Shown here one piece after another: positions 51,449 through 59,958 of a stretch of DNA of 64,000 bases. The translations under genes and the position numbers were made by a program. Numbering within the stretch: position 1 is the first letter of the stretch; the number at the start of each line of letters is the position of its first letter. Under the pieces are notes generated by a model. The model had not been told where the DNA came from and did no database searches. It saw only the letters and a program-made list of their open reading frames with translations. This stretch comes from Qaidamihabitans albus (GTDB lineage Bacteria > Actinomycetota > Actinomycetes > Mycobacteriales > Pseudonocardiaceae): NCBI RefSeq assembly GCF_016464705.1, contig NZ_JAEHOB010000003.1, positions 1 through 64,000 of the forward strand, given 5' to 3'.

Positions 51449-52510
51449 CACCGATCCGGCGGTCCGCCCCGGCTGTCCGAGCGCCAGGTCCGCGAGCCGG
51501 GCGTAGGAGTCGAGCATCTCCGCCCGGTCGTAGGTGCTCATCGTGATCAGCAGCTCGTCGGCCCCGGTGCGCGCCACCAGCCGCGCGAGCGCGGGCCCGA
51601 CCTCGGCGGGCGTGCCGTGGATCTGCCCGCGCAGCGTGTCGCCGAGCAGCCGGGCCTCGCGGGCACCGGGCTCGGGCAGGTCCGCGGGCGGACGCAGGGG
51701 CGGGAACACCCCGCGCGTGCGGGACTCGACCATCGCCCACGCCTCCGGCAGCAGCAGCTCGCGCGCCCGCTCGGTGGTGTCGGCCACCGCGACGGCGGTC
51801 GAGACCACAACATACGGGCACGGCCACAGCGCCGAAGGGCGGAAGTTCCGGCGGTAGCGACCGATGTGCTCGGCAGCGGCCTCCGTACCGCCGACGGGCG
51901 CGATCACCAGTGCCAGCCCCAGTTCGGCCGCGAGATCGGCGCCGGCTCCGGTGGCCAGCACGAAGGCGGGCACCCGCAACCCCTCGGCGGGAAAGCCGTG
52001 CACGCCCGGGTGGACCCGCTGTTCGCCGGTGAAGTAGCCGAGCAGCTCCCGCACCCGCTCACCGAACCGTTCGGCGTCCTCCTTGCCGTGGCCGAGGGCG
52101 CCGCGCACGCCGCCGGTGAAGCCGACCGAGCGCCCCAGCCCCATGTCGATCCGGCCGGGATGAAGTGCTTCGAGGGTGCCGAACTGCTCGGCGACCACCA
52201 GCGGCTGGTGGTTCGGCAGCATCACGCCGCCGGTCCCGACCCGGATTCGCGACGTCTCCGCCGCGATCGCCGCTGTCAGTACGGTCGGCGCCGAACCGGC
52301 GACGCCGGGCACGCTGTGGTGCTCGGACACCCAGAACCGGTGATAGCCCAGCTCCTCGGCCTGCCGCGCGAAGCGGACCGTGTCCCGCACGGCGGCGGCG
52401 GGCTCCTGCCCCAGCCGCGTGCTGGAGCGGTCCAGCACCGAAAGCGGAAGTCCGAGCCTGCCTGCGCCCACACCGGGTACAACGCGTGCGAGACCCCGGA
52501 ATTCCACCAC
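51422..52510 (-). CDS. LLM-class flavin-dependent oxidoreductase (luciferase-like)
   Basis: A 362-residue TIM-barrel flavin oxidoreductase. It has LGLPLSVLDRSSTRLG at the N-terminus, FWVSEHHSVPGVAGSAPTVL and GTGGVMLPNHQPLVVAEQFGTLEALHPGRIDMGLGR (cited only in part: VGTGGVMLPNHQPL), characteristic of the alkanal monooxygenase-like group. These use FMN or F420. The GTG at 52510 (or 52507) overlaps an inverted repeat, so a start a few codons later is possible; the family's usual N-terminus begins near PLSVLD. Confidence 0.85.
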   Translation of the reverse strand: MVEFRGLARVVPGVGAGRLGLPLSVLDRSSTRLGQEPAAAVRDTVRFARQAEELGYHRFWVSEHHSVPGVAGSAPTVLTAAIAAETSRIRVGTGGVMLPNHQPLVVAEQFGTLEALHPGRIDMGLGRSVGFTGGVRGALGHGKEDAERFGERVRELLGYFTGEQRVHPGVHGFPAEGLRVPAFVLATGAGADLAAELGLALVIAPVGGTEAAAEHIGRYRRNFRPSALWPCPYVVVSTAVAVADTTERARELLLPEAWAMVESRTRGVFPPLRPPADLPEPGAREARLLGDTLRGQIHGTPAEVGPALARLVARTGADELLITMSTYDRAEMLDSYARLADLALGQPGRTAGSVSRKADTCA

Positions 52511-52618
52511 CCGCGAGTCCCCCGCCCAGACCCCCGAGTGCCGCGTTCAGGCCCGCGAGTTGCGCGTTGACGGTGCCGCGAGTGCAGAACTCGCGGGCTC
52601 CGGTGGGGGACTCGCGGG
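52510..52618. terminator. Nested inverted repeats between CoA lyase and LLM genes
   Basis: The outer arms 52510-52523 (CCCGCGAGTCCCCC) and 52605-52618 are perfectly complementary. An inner hairpin at 52576-52596 pairs CCGCGAGT with ACTCGCGG across GCAGA. The whole block lies between two minus-strand genes; its right edge touches the lyase stop codon and its left edge the LLM start codon. Confidence 0.65.
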
Positions 52619-53479
52619 CTAGGGCTGTGCGCCGATGGCCTCCGCCAGCGAGAGGATGCGGCGTGCGTTGTCGACGTGCAGGTTCTCGATCATCCGGCCG
52701 TCGACGGTCACCACGCCCTGCCCGGCCCGCTGCGCCTTCTCGAACGCGTCGATGATCTTGCGGGCCTGCGCGATCTCCTCGTCCGACGGCGCGAACACCC
52801 GGTTGCACGGTTCGATCTGGCCGGGGTGGACGAGCGTCTTGCCGTCGAACCCGTACTGCCTGCCCTGCCTGCACTCCGCCTCGAAGCCCTCGAGGTCCCG
52901 CACGTCGTTGTAGACGCCGTCCAGGATGACCTTCCCGGTCGCCCTGGCGGCGAGCAGACAGAGCGAGAGCCCGCCGAGCAGCGGTCCCCGGTCCGGCACG
53001 AACTCGGCGTGCAACTCCTTGGCGAGATCGTTGGTGCCCATGACGAGCACGGTCAGCCGGTCGCTCGCCGCGGCGATCTCCTCGGCGCGCAGCATCGCCA
53101 CCGGCGTCTCGACCATGGCCCAGATCTTGGTGTGCTCCGGTGCGCCGCCGAGCTCAAGCGCCCGCTCGATGTTGTGGACGTCGCGCGCGGAGTTCACCTT
53201 CGGCACGACCACGGCCGCAGGCCCGGCCTGGGCGGCCGCCCGCAGGTCGGCGTCGTGCCACTCGGTGTCCAGGCCGTTGACGCGGATGGTCACCTCGCGC
53301 GAGCCGTAGTCGCCGGACGCCGCGGCGGCGCACACCCGCTCGCGGGCGTCCTCCTTGGCGCCGGGGGCGACCGCGTCCTCCAGGTCGAGGATCAGCGCGT
53401 CGGCAGGCAGCGTCTTCGCCTTCTCCAGCGCGCGCTCGTTGGCGCCGGGCATGTAGAGCACGGAACGGCGGGGTCTCAC
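52619..53479 (-). CDS. HpcH/HpaI (CitE-like) CoA-ester lyase
   Basis: A 286-residue CitE-family lyase. It opens [20 protein letters not shown] and has LDLEDAV for substrate binding, VPKVNSARD, an [12 protein letters not shown] metal-binding Glu and [11 protein letters not shown] near the end. Such enzymes split malyl-CoA or related 3-hydroxyacyl-CoA. The GTG start has AAGGAGG and overlaps the stop of the next lyase (GTGA), so the two are made together. Confidence 0.87.
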   Translation of the reverse strand: MRPRRSVLYMPGANERALEKAKTLPADALILDLEDAVAPGAKEDARERVCAAAASGDYGSREVTIRVNGLDTEWHDADLRAAAQAGPAAVVVPKVNSARDVHNIERALELGGAPEHTKIWAMVETPVAMLRAEEIAAASDRLTVLVMGTNDLAKELHAEFVPDRGPLLGGLSLCLLAARATGKVILDGVYNDVRDLEGFEAECRQGRQYGFDGKTLVHPGQIEPCNRVFAPSDEEIAQARKIIDAFEKAQRAGQGVVTVDGRMIENLHVDNARRILSLAEAIGAQP

Positions 53480-54546
53480 GCCAGCGCCTCCTTCGTGGCC
53501 TTGTCGTAGGCGTCGGCCAGCTCGGGGTCGCGGGCGGCCAGCGCGTCGGCCAGTTCGGCGACGACCCGGCACTGCTTCACCGACGCGTCGTCCTGCATCT
53601 TCCCGTCGATCATCACCGCGCCCGTGCCGTCGCCCATGGCGCTGATCACCTTGCGAGCCCACGCGACGTCGGACGGCTCGGGGGAGAACACCTTCTTCGC
53701 GATGTCGATCTGCGCCGGGTGCAGGCTCCACGCGCCGACACAGCCGAGCAGGAAGGCGTTGCGGAACTGGTCCTCGCAGGCCACCACGTCACGGATGTCC
53801 CCGAACGGGCCGTAGTAGGGGAGGATGCCGTGCATCGCACAGGCGTCGACCATGCGCGCGACCGTGTAGTGCCAGAGGTCCTGCTGGTAGGTGGTGCGTC
53901 CCTCGGTCAGGTCGTCCCCGGCCGGGTCGGTACGCACCAGGTAGCCCGGGTGCCCGCCGCCGACGCGCGTGGTCTTCATCCGGCGGCTCGCGGCGAGGTC
54001 CGCCGGCCCGAGCGAGATGCCCTGCATCCGGGGGCTCGCCCCGGCGATCTCCTCGACGTTGGCCACCCCGCTCGCGGTCTCCAGGATCGCGTGCACCAGC
54101 AGTGGTTCGGTGAGCCCGGCACGCGCCTCCAGCTGGGCGAGCAGGCGGTCGACGTAGTGGATGTCCGGCGCGCCCTCGACCTTCGGCACCATGATCACGT
54201 CGAGCTTGTCGCCGATCTCGGTGACCAGCGTGATGAGGTCGTCGAGCACCCACGGCGAGTCGAGGCTGTTGACGCGCGTCCAGAGCTGCGTCCGGCCGAA
54301 GTCGTTCTCCCTCGCGATGTGCACGAGTCCCGTGCGGGCGGCCTCCTTGCGGTCCGCCTTGACGGCGTCCTCCAGGTTGCCGAGCAGCACGTCGACCTTC
54401 TTCGCGAGCTCCGGAGCCTTGGCGGCCATCTTCTCGTTGCTCGGATCGAAGAAGTGGATCATCCTCGACGGCAACGCGGGGATCTGCCTGACCGGCTCCG
54501 GCGCACCCACGGCGAGGGGCGCGAAGAAGTCCTTCGGCGAGCGCAT
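53476..54546 (-). CDS. HpcH/HpaI-family CoA-ester lyase, malyl-CoA/methylmalyl-CoA lyase-like
   Basis: A 356-residue member of the same fold, longer than the neighbour. [18 protein letters not shown] binds CoA substrate, [20 protein letters not shown] and [12 protein letters not shown] hold active-site acids, and [22 protein letters not shown] is near the C-terminus. The length and motifs resemble L-malyl-CoA/beta-methylmalyl-CoA lyases. The ATG at 54546 has GGAGGA upstream. Physiological substrate is unknown; other genes of an ethylmalonyl-CoA route are not in the window. Confidence 0.87.
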   Translation of the reverse strand: MRSPKDFFAPLAVGAPEPVRQIPALPSRMIHFFDPSNEKMAAKAPELAKKVDVLLGNLEDAVKADRKEAARTGLVHIARENDFGRTQLWTRVNSLDSPWVLDDLITLVTEIGDKLDVIMVPKVEGAPDIHYVDRLLAQLEARAGLTEPLLVHAILETASGVANVEEIAGASPRMQGISLGPADLAASRRMKTTRVGGGHPGYLVRTDPAGDDLTEGRTTYQQDLWHYTVARMVDACAMHGILPYYGPFGDIRDVVACEDQFRNAFLLGCVGAWSLHPAQIDIAKKVFSPEPSDVAWARKVISAMGDGTGAVMIDGKMQDDASVKQCRVVAELADALAARDPELADAYDKATKEALA

Positions 54547-54939
54547 CGGTCCTCCAACACTGGCGGTTACTCGCTCGTGACCCTAACCCGGGGACCAGCG
54601 TGGCCGCTGCGGTGAACGTCACCTCCGCGGGCGGGAGGATTCGCCTGGGCGTGGCGGGAACTCCGCGGAGCCGGGCGGCGTTTCCTCCAGAGCAGGGGGA
54701 CGGACGTGCCGATACCGTTCGGCCCGCCGTCACCCGTCCGGCGGCACGGTCGGGCCGAAGTCCGTCGACCGCCTACCGACCGGTCACCGACCGTTCGGCG
54801 CCGCCGATCGCAGGTAATGCCGCTAACCGCAGACCTTCTCTGTTTGCGCTGGTAACCAGTTCATGTACCGCTTTCGAGCGGTGCCGCAGGACTGTGACTC
54901 GCAATCGATTCGCAGACACAGCAGAAGGAGGCGGACTTC
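54547..54939. other. Divergent intergenic region without a gene
   Basis: This 393-base region separates the lyase operon (minus) from the gene at 54940 (plus). I see no credible coding frame. It contains CTGGTAACCAG at 54849-54859 (an odd-centred palindrome) and CGCTTTCGAGCG just after it, both possible operator sequences, and the AAGGAGG of the next gene at its end. Confidence 0.6.
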
Positions 54940-55581
54940 GTGGCGGTAACACCTGGGCAGGCCGCGGTGACGAGCGGTTCGAACGACACCCGGTCGCTTC
55001 CCAGTCGCGTCGTCCCGCCCGTCGAGCTACCCGCGAGCGCCGAGGAGCTGGCGAAGGAGGGCGCGGCGCAGCTCGGCTGGGACGGTGTGCTGCTGCCCGA
55101 GCTGACCCTCTTCGGGCGGCGCGTGTTCGTGGTGGCTCGTCTGCGTACCGAGGCACACGCCGAGCGGATCGCGATGGGCGTCGGACCGGTCACCGACCGC
55201 GCGACCGTGTCGACCTGGACCTGGCCGGAGCTGGCTCCGACCGCTCCGGCACAGGCGGCGGAGATCGTCGGTGTGCTCGCCGTCGCGAGGCACTGGCGTA
55301 CCGGAATGGCCGCTACGGTGCCGTTCGCGCGTTACGGCGACGCGGCGATGGTGCTGCCCGCAACGGCGACGCTGAGCCACGACTATGTGGACAACTGCCT
55401 GCCCCGCGCCCGCATCTACGGCCTCGCGGTGGTCGCCGCCGACACCGACGCCGTCGTGGACCTCGACCTCGCCGGGCGCAGCGAGCGGATGCTCTTCGCC
55501 GAGGACGCGGTGTCCCGCTGGGTGAACGAGATGGTCTACGAGCAGCTGCTGGCCACGGAGCTCCCGGCCGAGGTCGAGTGA
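54940..55581 (+). CDS. Conserved hypothetical protein
   Basis: A 213-residue soluble protein, not recognised. It has no signal peptide or membrane helix. The first 30 residues are Ser/Pro-rich and disordered-looking; the rest alternates hydrophobic strands and helices, with RRVFVVARLRTEAHAE near residue 70 and ATATLSHDYVDNCLPRARIYGL near 150. The GTG start has a strong AAGGAGG. It precedes the NAD(P)-binding protein by 19 bases and may share its transcript. Confidence 0.7.
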   Translation: MAVTPGQAAVTSGSNDTRSLPSRVVPPVELPASAEELAKEGAAQLGWDGVLLPELTLFGRRVFVVARLRTEAHAERIAMGVGPVTDRATVSTWTWPELAPTAPAQAAEIVGVLAVARHWRTGMAATVPFARYGDAAMVLPATATLSHDYVDNCLPRARIYGLAVVAADTDAVVDLDLAGRSERMLFAEDAVSRWVNEMVYEQLLATELPAEVE

Positions 55582-55600
55582 GTTCGTTAGGCTCGGCTCC

Positions 55601-56251
55601 ATGCGAGTCGTGATTGCGGGCGGGCACGGAAAGATCGCGCTGAAGCTGGAACAGCAGCTCGCGGCCAACGGCGACACCGCGGTGGGCATCATCCGGAATG
55701 TCGAGCACGCCGCCGACCTGCGCGAGCTCAGTGCCGAACCCGTGGTACTCGATCTGGAGAACGCGCGCGTCGACGAGGTGGCGGCCACGCTGGACGGTGC
55801 CGACGCCGCGGTGTTCGCCGCCGGCGCCGGCCCCGGCAGCGGCGCACCGCGTAAGGACACAGTGGACCGTGCGGCCGCGGTTCTCTTCGCCGAGGCCGCC
55901 GAGCGAGCTGGCGTGCGGCGCTTCGTGCAGATCAGCTCGATGGGCGCGGGCCGGACCATCCCGCCGTCCGTCGAGGAGGTCTTCGCCGTCTACCTGCGGG
56001 CCAAGGCGGCGGCCGAGGAGGATCTGCGCACCCGCGATCTGGATTGGACGATCCTGCGCCCTGGCCGCCTCACCGACGAGCCGGGCACCGGCCTCGTCCA
56101 CCTGGCGGAGAGCGTGCCCAGGGCCGATGTGCCAAGGGAGGACGTCGCCGCGGTCGTCGTCGAACTGGTCGCCGACGCGGTGACGGCGGGCCGCACCCTC
56201 GAACTGACCTCCGGCAACACGCCGATCGACGAGGCCCTTTCGCGTCTCTAG
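55601..56251 (+). CDS. NAD(P)-binding protein, NmrA/atypical SDR-like
   Basis: A 216-residue protein with an N-terminal Rossmann motif VIAGGHGKIALKL, a mid-strand VFAAGAGPGSG and a late DWTILRPGRLTDEPG, typical of the atypical SDR (YwnB/NmrA-like) group. Members act as redox sensors or NAD(P)H-dependent reductases on small molecules. The usual catalytic Tyr-Lys pair may be supplied by YLRAKAAAEE. It ends three bases from the convergent GNAT gene. Confidence 0.85.
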   Translation: MRVVIAGGHGKIALKLEQQLAANGDTAVGIIRNVEHAADLRELSAEPVVLDLENARVDEVAATLDGADAAVFAAGAGPGSGAPRKDTVDRAAAVLFAEAAERAGVRRFVQISSMGAGRTIPPSVEEVFAVYLRAKAAAEEDLRTRDLDWTILRPGRLTDEPGTGLVHLAESVPRADVPREDVAAVVVELVADAVTAGRTLELTSGNTPIDEALSRL

Positions 56252-56254
56252 CGT

Positions 56255-56713
56255 TCAGCCGAGGTGCCGCGCGAAACAGCGCGACAACGGTTCCCTGCGG
56301 TACACACCGAAGTTCGCGATGCGCCGGTATCCCTCGCGCTCGTAGAACCGGATGGCGTCGGGTTGCGCGGGGCCGGTCTCCAGTTTCAGGATGCGGACAC
56401 CGAGCCGGAGCGCCGCCGCCTCCAGTTCACGGAGCACGGCGACCGAGACGCCCGCCCCGCGTGCCTCCGGCACGACGTACATCCGCTTGATCTCGGCGGA
56501 CGCCGCGCCGAGCAGGCGAAGACCACCGCAGCCGACGGCTCGCCCGCCACGGTCCCGCGCGACGAGGAACACGGCGATGTTCTCGGCCGAAGGGCCGGCA
56601 CCGGGCTCGTGATCGTCGCAGCCGTACCGGGCGTCGAGTTCGGCTCGCTGCTCCTCACGCAGCCGCATGCCGTCGGCCGAGTCCCAGTCCTCGATCTTCA
56701 CCTCGATGAGCAA
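56255..56713 (-). CDS. GNAT-family N-acetyltransferase
   Basis: A 152-residue single-domain acetyltransferase. Motif A is seen in IKRMYVVPEARGAGVSVAVLREL (acetyl-CoA phosphate loop), and the C-terminus has RFYEREGYRRI. The substrate is unknown. The TTG at 56713 has GGGAGG before it. Its promoter region carries two tandem TetR-type palindromes shared with the divergent regulator gene. Confidence 0.87.
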   Translation of the reverse strand: MLIEVKIEDWDSADGMRLREEQRAELDARYGCDDHEPGAGPSAENIAVFLVARDRGGRAVGCGGLRLLGAASAEIKRMYVVPEARGAGVSVAVLRELEAAALRLGVRILKLETGPAQPDAIRFYEREGYRRIANFGVYRREPLSRCFARHLG

Positions 56714-56730
56714 CGCGCCTCCCAGTGGCC

Positions 56731-56759
56731 GTAACAGGTGTTACCGTAACATACGTTAC
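56731..56759. promoter_or_regulatory. Double palindromic operator between GNAT and TetR genes
   Basis: GTAACAGGTGTTAC (56731-56744) and GTAACATACGTTAC (56746-56759) are two perfect GTAACnnnnGTTAC palindromes 15 bases apart. They lie between divergent start codons at 56713 and 56774, just upstream of both ribosome-binding sites, and are the likely binding site of the adjacent TetR regulator. Confidence 0.75.
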
Positions 56760-56773
56760 GGGAGGTGTGTCCT

Positions 56774-57379
56774 ATGTCGAGGACCGCGGACAGGGCCGCG
56801 CAGGCCGAACGGATCTCCGAGGCCGTGTGGCGGATCATGGCCGAGTCCGGGCCACAGGGCCTGACGCTGCGGGCGGTAGCCGCGGAGGCAGGCTGCACCA
56901 CCGGTCTCGTGCTGCATCGCTTTCCCGGCAAGCGGTCCCTCCTGGCCCACGCGCGGGACCTGCTGCACGAGCGAACGGGCGAGGTGATGGACCGGCTCGA
57001 GGCGGGTGACGGGGCTCCGGCCGACGTGCTACGGGACGTGCTCGCCCACGCGGCCTCACTCGATCCGGTCAAGCGTCAGGAGGCCCGCGTCTGGCTGGGG
57101 TACCTGGCCGCCGCGCTGGCGGACGAGGATCTCGCGGTGCGGCACACGAGGGCGAACCGCTCGTTTCTCGCCAGGGTCGGGCGGCTCGTCGCGGCTGTCC
57201 GGCCGGACTGGGACGGGCGGGAGGTCGCTGTCGTGAGCACCGCGCTCGTGGCGCTGGTCGAGGGGGTGAACGCCCTCGCCGTCGCCGACGCGGAGACCTA
57301 CTCCGCCGAGGCTCAGGGCGCGGTGCTCGACCGCGCCCTCGGCTCGTTCGGACTTGCCGGAAGGGCCGCCGCTACCTGA
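56774..57379 (+). CDS. TetR-family transcriptional regulator
   Basis: A 201-residue repressor. The N-terminal helix-turn-helix includes MAESGPQGLTLRAVAAEAGCTTGLVLHRF (residues about 20-50), and the C-terminal helical domain would bind an inducer. The ATG at 56774 has GGGAGG at good spacing; GTG 56765 is an alternative. The two GTAACnnnnGTTAC palindromes upstream suggest it represses itself and the divergent GNAT gene. Its 3' end overlaps the convergent lactone oxidase by eight bases. Confidence 0.92.
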   Translation: MSRTADRAAQAERISEAVWRIMAESGPQGLTLRAVAAEAGCTTGLVLHRFPGKRSLLAHARDLLHERTGEVMDRLEAGDGAPADVLRDVLAHAASLDPVKRQEARVWLGYLAAALADEDLAVRHTRANRSFLARVGRLVAAVRPDWDGREVAVVSTALVALVEGVNALAVADAETYSAEAQGAVLDRALGSFGLAGRAAAT

Positions 57380-58679
57380 CCGGGCCGAGTACCCGGTCCA
57401 GGTAGGCGTTGGTGAAGACCCCTTCCGGGTCGACCTCGGCGCGCAACCGCAGGAAGTCGCCGAAGCGCGGATACCGCTCGCGCAGCACGGCGGCGTCCAG
57501 CCCGTGCATCTTGCCCCAGTGCGGCCGCCCGCCGACGGCACCGGCGATCTCCGCGAACGCCGCGAAGTACTGCCGGTACGGCATCCCGGCGTACTGGTGG
57601 ATCGCGATGTATGCCGAGTCCCTTCCGTACGCCGTGGAGAGCCAGATGTCGTCGGCCGCCGCCACCCGCACCTCGACCGGGAACGCCACCGGACACTCCA
57701 GGCGGGGCACGAGCGCGCGCAGTTCGGCGAGCACCTCGTGGACCGACTCCCTCGGTACCGCGAACTCCGACTCCACGAACCGCACCGCCCGCCGGGTGAC
57801 GAACACCCGGTGCGAGGTGTCGCTGTACTCCCGCGCGGACAGCGCCGCCGCCGAGATCCGGCCGAGTGCGGGCACCAGCCGGGGCACCGTCCGCCCGAGC
57901 CGGCACAGCGCGCCGAACGCCACGTTCTCCGTCACCGTGTAGTCGAGGAACTGCCGGGCTCTCGACAGTGGGCGCGCCGCCGTGCCCACCGGCACCCGGT
58001 TGTTGCGCTTGACCAGCGCGTCGCGGCCGTAGGGAAACCAGTAGAACTCGAAGTGATCGGATCCGGCGGCGAAGTCGTCGAAGCCGTCCAGTACCTGCTG
58101 CAGCGGCTCGGGCCGTTCCTGCGCGGAGAGCACGTAGGCAGGCTCGCAGCGCAGCGTCACCGTGCTGAGCACGCCGAGTGCGCCGAGGCCGACCCGCGCG
58201 GCGGCGAACAGGTCTGCTCGCCGATCCGGCGAGCACGCCACCACCGAGCCGTCGGCGAGCACGATCTCCAGCGCCGCGATCTGGGTGGCGAGGCCGCCGA
58301 AACGCGCGCCGGTGCCGTGCGTGCCGGTGGAGACCGCGCCCGCGATCGTCTGCGCGTCGATGTCGCCGAGGTTGGTCATCGCGAGGCCCAGCGCGTCGAG
58401 TTCGGCGTTGAGCGCCCGCAGCGTGGTGCCGGAGCGCACCGTGACCAGTCCGGTGTCGATGTCCGCCGAGACGATCCCGGTCCAGCGACCGAGGTCGATC
58501 GCGTCGGAGTCGGCCACCGCGATGGCGCTGAACGAGTGGCCGCTGCCGAGGGGGCGCACGCGGCGCTCCCGCACGGCGGCGTCCGCGACGATCTTCGCGA
58601 TCTCGGCGGCGCTGCCCGGCCGGTGCAGCCGGCGCGGCGTCGCCGACTCGGTACCGGCCCAGTTGGTCCAGGTAGCCAC
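57372..58679 (-). CDS. FAD-linked aldonolactone oxidase (D-arabinono-1,4-lactone oxidase-like)
   Basis: A 435-residue vanillyl-alcohol-oxidase-type flavoprotein. GSGHSFSAIA carries the histidine expected to bind FAD covalently, STGTHGTGARFGG is the second FAD loop, and GRPHWGKMHG is the C-terminal sugar-lactone oxidase signature. The family oxidises D-arabinono- or L-gulono-lactone. GTG 58679 has GGGGGA upstream. The divergent PLP deaminase/aldolase starts 85 bases away, a pairing common in actinomycetes. Confidence 0.87.
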   Translation of the reverse strand: MATWTNWAGTESATPRRLHRPGSAAEIAKIVADAAVRERRVRPLGSGHSFSAIAVADSDAIDLGRWTGIVSADIDTGLVTVRSGTTLRALNAELDALGLAMTNLGDIDAQTIAGAVSTGTHGTGARFGGLATQIAALEIVLADGSVVACSPDRRADLFAAARVGLGALGVLSTVTLRCEPAYVLSAQERPEPLQQVLDGFDDFAAGSDHFEFYWFPYGRDALVKRNNRVPVGTAARPLSRARQFLDYTVTENVAFGALCRLGRTVPRLVPALGRISAAALSAREYSDTSHRVFVTRRAVRFVESEFAVPRESVHEVLAELRALVPRLECPVAFPVEVRVAAADDIWLSTAYGRDSAYIAIHQYAGMPYRQYFAAFAEIAGAVGGRPHWGKMHGLDAAVLRERYPRFGDFLRLRAEVDPEGVFTNAYLDRVLGPVR

Positions 58680-58764
58680 GGCGGTCCCCCACACTGGTAG
58701 TCGTCCGGAAACAATAGGTGAATGTAATTCGCGTTTCAAGCCAGGCTGACGTACCGTACTGCTT

Positions 58765-59952
58765 GTGACCTCTGTGAACGCGATGGCGTACGACGTGGCG
58801 ACCAAGGATCTCGACCCGCCACTGGCCATTGTCGACCTCGACGCCTTCGACGCGAACGCCGCCGATCTGGTGCGCCGCGCGGCGGGCCGGCCGCTGCGGG
58901 TGGTGAGCAAGTCGGTGCGCTGCCGGGCGTTGCTGGAGCGCGCGCTGGAGCGTCCCGGTTTCGCCGGGCTGATGTGCTACTCGCTCGCCGAGGCGCTGTG
59001 GCTGTTCGAAGAGGGCACCAGTGACGACATCGTGGTGGCCTACCCGACCGTCGACCACGGCGCGCTGCGCGCGCTGGCGGCTGATGACGCCGCCCGCGCC
59101 GCCATCACGATCATGGTGGACTCGCCCGAACACCTGGACGTCGTCGACGCGGCGCTCGGGCTCGGCCATCCGGAGATCCGGGTGTGCATCGAGGTCGACG
59201 CGTCGTGGCGGCCGCTGCCCGGCGTGCACGTCGGCACCCGGCGGTCTCCGGTGTTCACCCCGAGGCAGGCGGGCGCGCTCGCGCGCACGATCGCCGCGCG
59301 GAGCGGGTTCCGGGTGGTCGGTGCGATGGCCTACGAGGGCCAGATCGCCGGGGTGCCGGACGCGGTAGGCGGCCTGCGGGGCGGGCTGACCCGCTGGATG
59401 CAGCGCCGGTCCGCGGCCGAGCTGGCCCGGCGCCGGGCGGCCGCTGTGGCGGCGGTGCGCGCGGTGACCGATCTGGAGTTCGTCAACGGCGGCGGCACCG
59501 GCAGCCTGGAGTCGACGCGGGCCGACCGCGCGGTCACCGAGATCGCCGCCGGATCCGGGTTGCTCGGCCCGGCGCTGTTCGCGCGGTACTCGCGGTTCAC
59601 CCCGCGACCCGCGGCGCTGTTCGCGCTGCCGGTGGTGCACAAACCGGTGCGCGGCATCGCCACCCTGTTCGCGGGCGGGTACATCGCCTCCGGGGCCGCG
59701 GGACCGTCGCGGCTGCCCTCGCCGTACCTGCCCGAGGGACTGCAACTGCTCGGCGTCGAGGGTGCGGGCGAGGTGCAGACACCGGTCACCGGCAAGGCGG
59801 CCCGTGCGCTGCGCCTCGGCGACCGGGTGTGGTTCCGGCACGCCAAGGCGGGCGAGCTCGCCGAGCGGTTCGCCGGCTACCACCTGATCAGTGGTGACCG
59901 GGTGGAACGCACCGTGCCCACCTATCGCGGTGAGGGCAAGGCGTTCGGCTGA
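58765..59952 (+). CDS. PLP-dependent amino acid deaminase/aldolase (alanine racemase N-terminal type)
   Basis: A 395-residue fold-type III PLP enzyme. The cofactor lysine is likely in VVSKSVRC near residue 49, with MAYEGQIAGVPD, FVNGGGTGSLE and a C-terminal VWFRHAKAGELAERF metal/dimer region, typical of D-threonine aldolase-like proteins annotated as amino acid deaminase/aldolase. Its substrate is not proven. Divergent arrangement with the lactone oxidase suggests a shared pathway or regulation. Confidence 0.85.
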   Translation: MTSVNAMAYDVATKDLDPPLAIVDLDAFDANAADLVRRAAGRPLRVVSKSVRCRALLERALERPGFAGLMCYSLAEALWLFEEGTSDDIVVAYPTVDHGALRALAADDAARAAITIMVDSPEHLDVVDAALGLGHPEIRVCIEVDASWRPLPGVHVGTRRSPVFTPRQAGALARTIAARSGFRVVGAMAYEGQIAGVPDAVGGLRGGLTRWMQRRSAAELARRRAAAVAAVRAVTDLEFVNGGGTGSLESTRADRAVTEIAAGSGLLGPALFARYSRFTPRPAALFALPVVHKPVRGIATLFAGGYIASGAAGPSRLPSPYLPEGLQLLGVEGAGEVQTPVTGKAARALRLGDRVWFRHAKAGELAERFAGYHLISGDRVERTVPTYRGEGKAFG

Positions 59953-59958
59953 GCCGCC

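Noticed and set aside
57313-59883. An 856-residue minus-strand open frame
   Set aside because: It is antisense or out of frame to the deaminase/aldolase and lactone oxidase genes and has Arg/Ala/Gly-rich, non-family sequence typical of GC-rich shadows.
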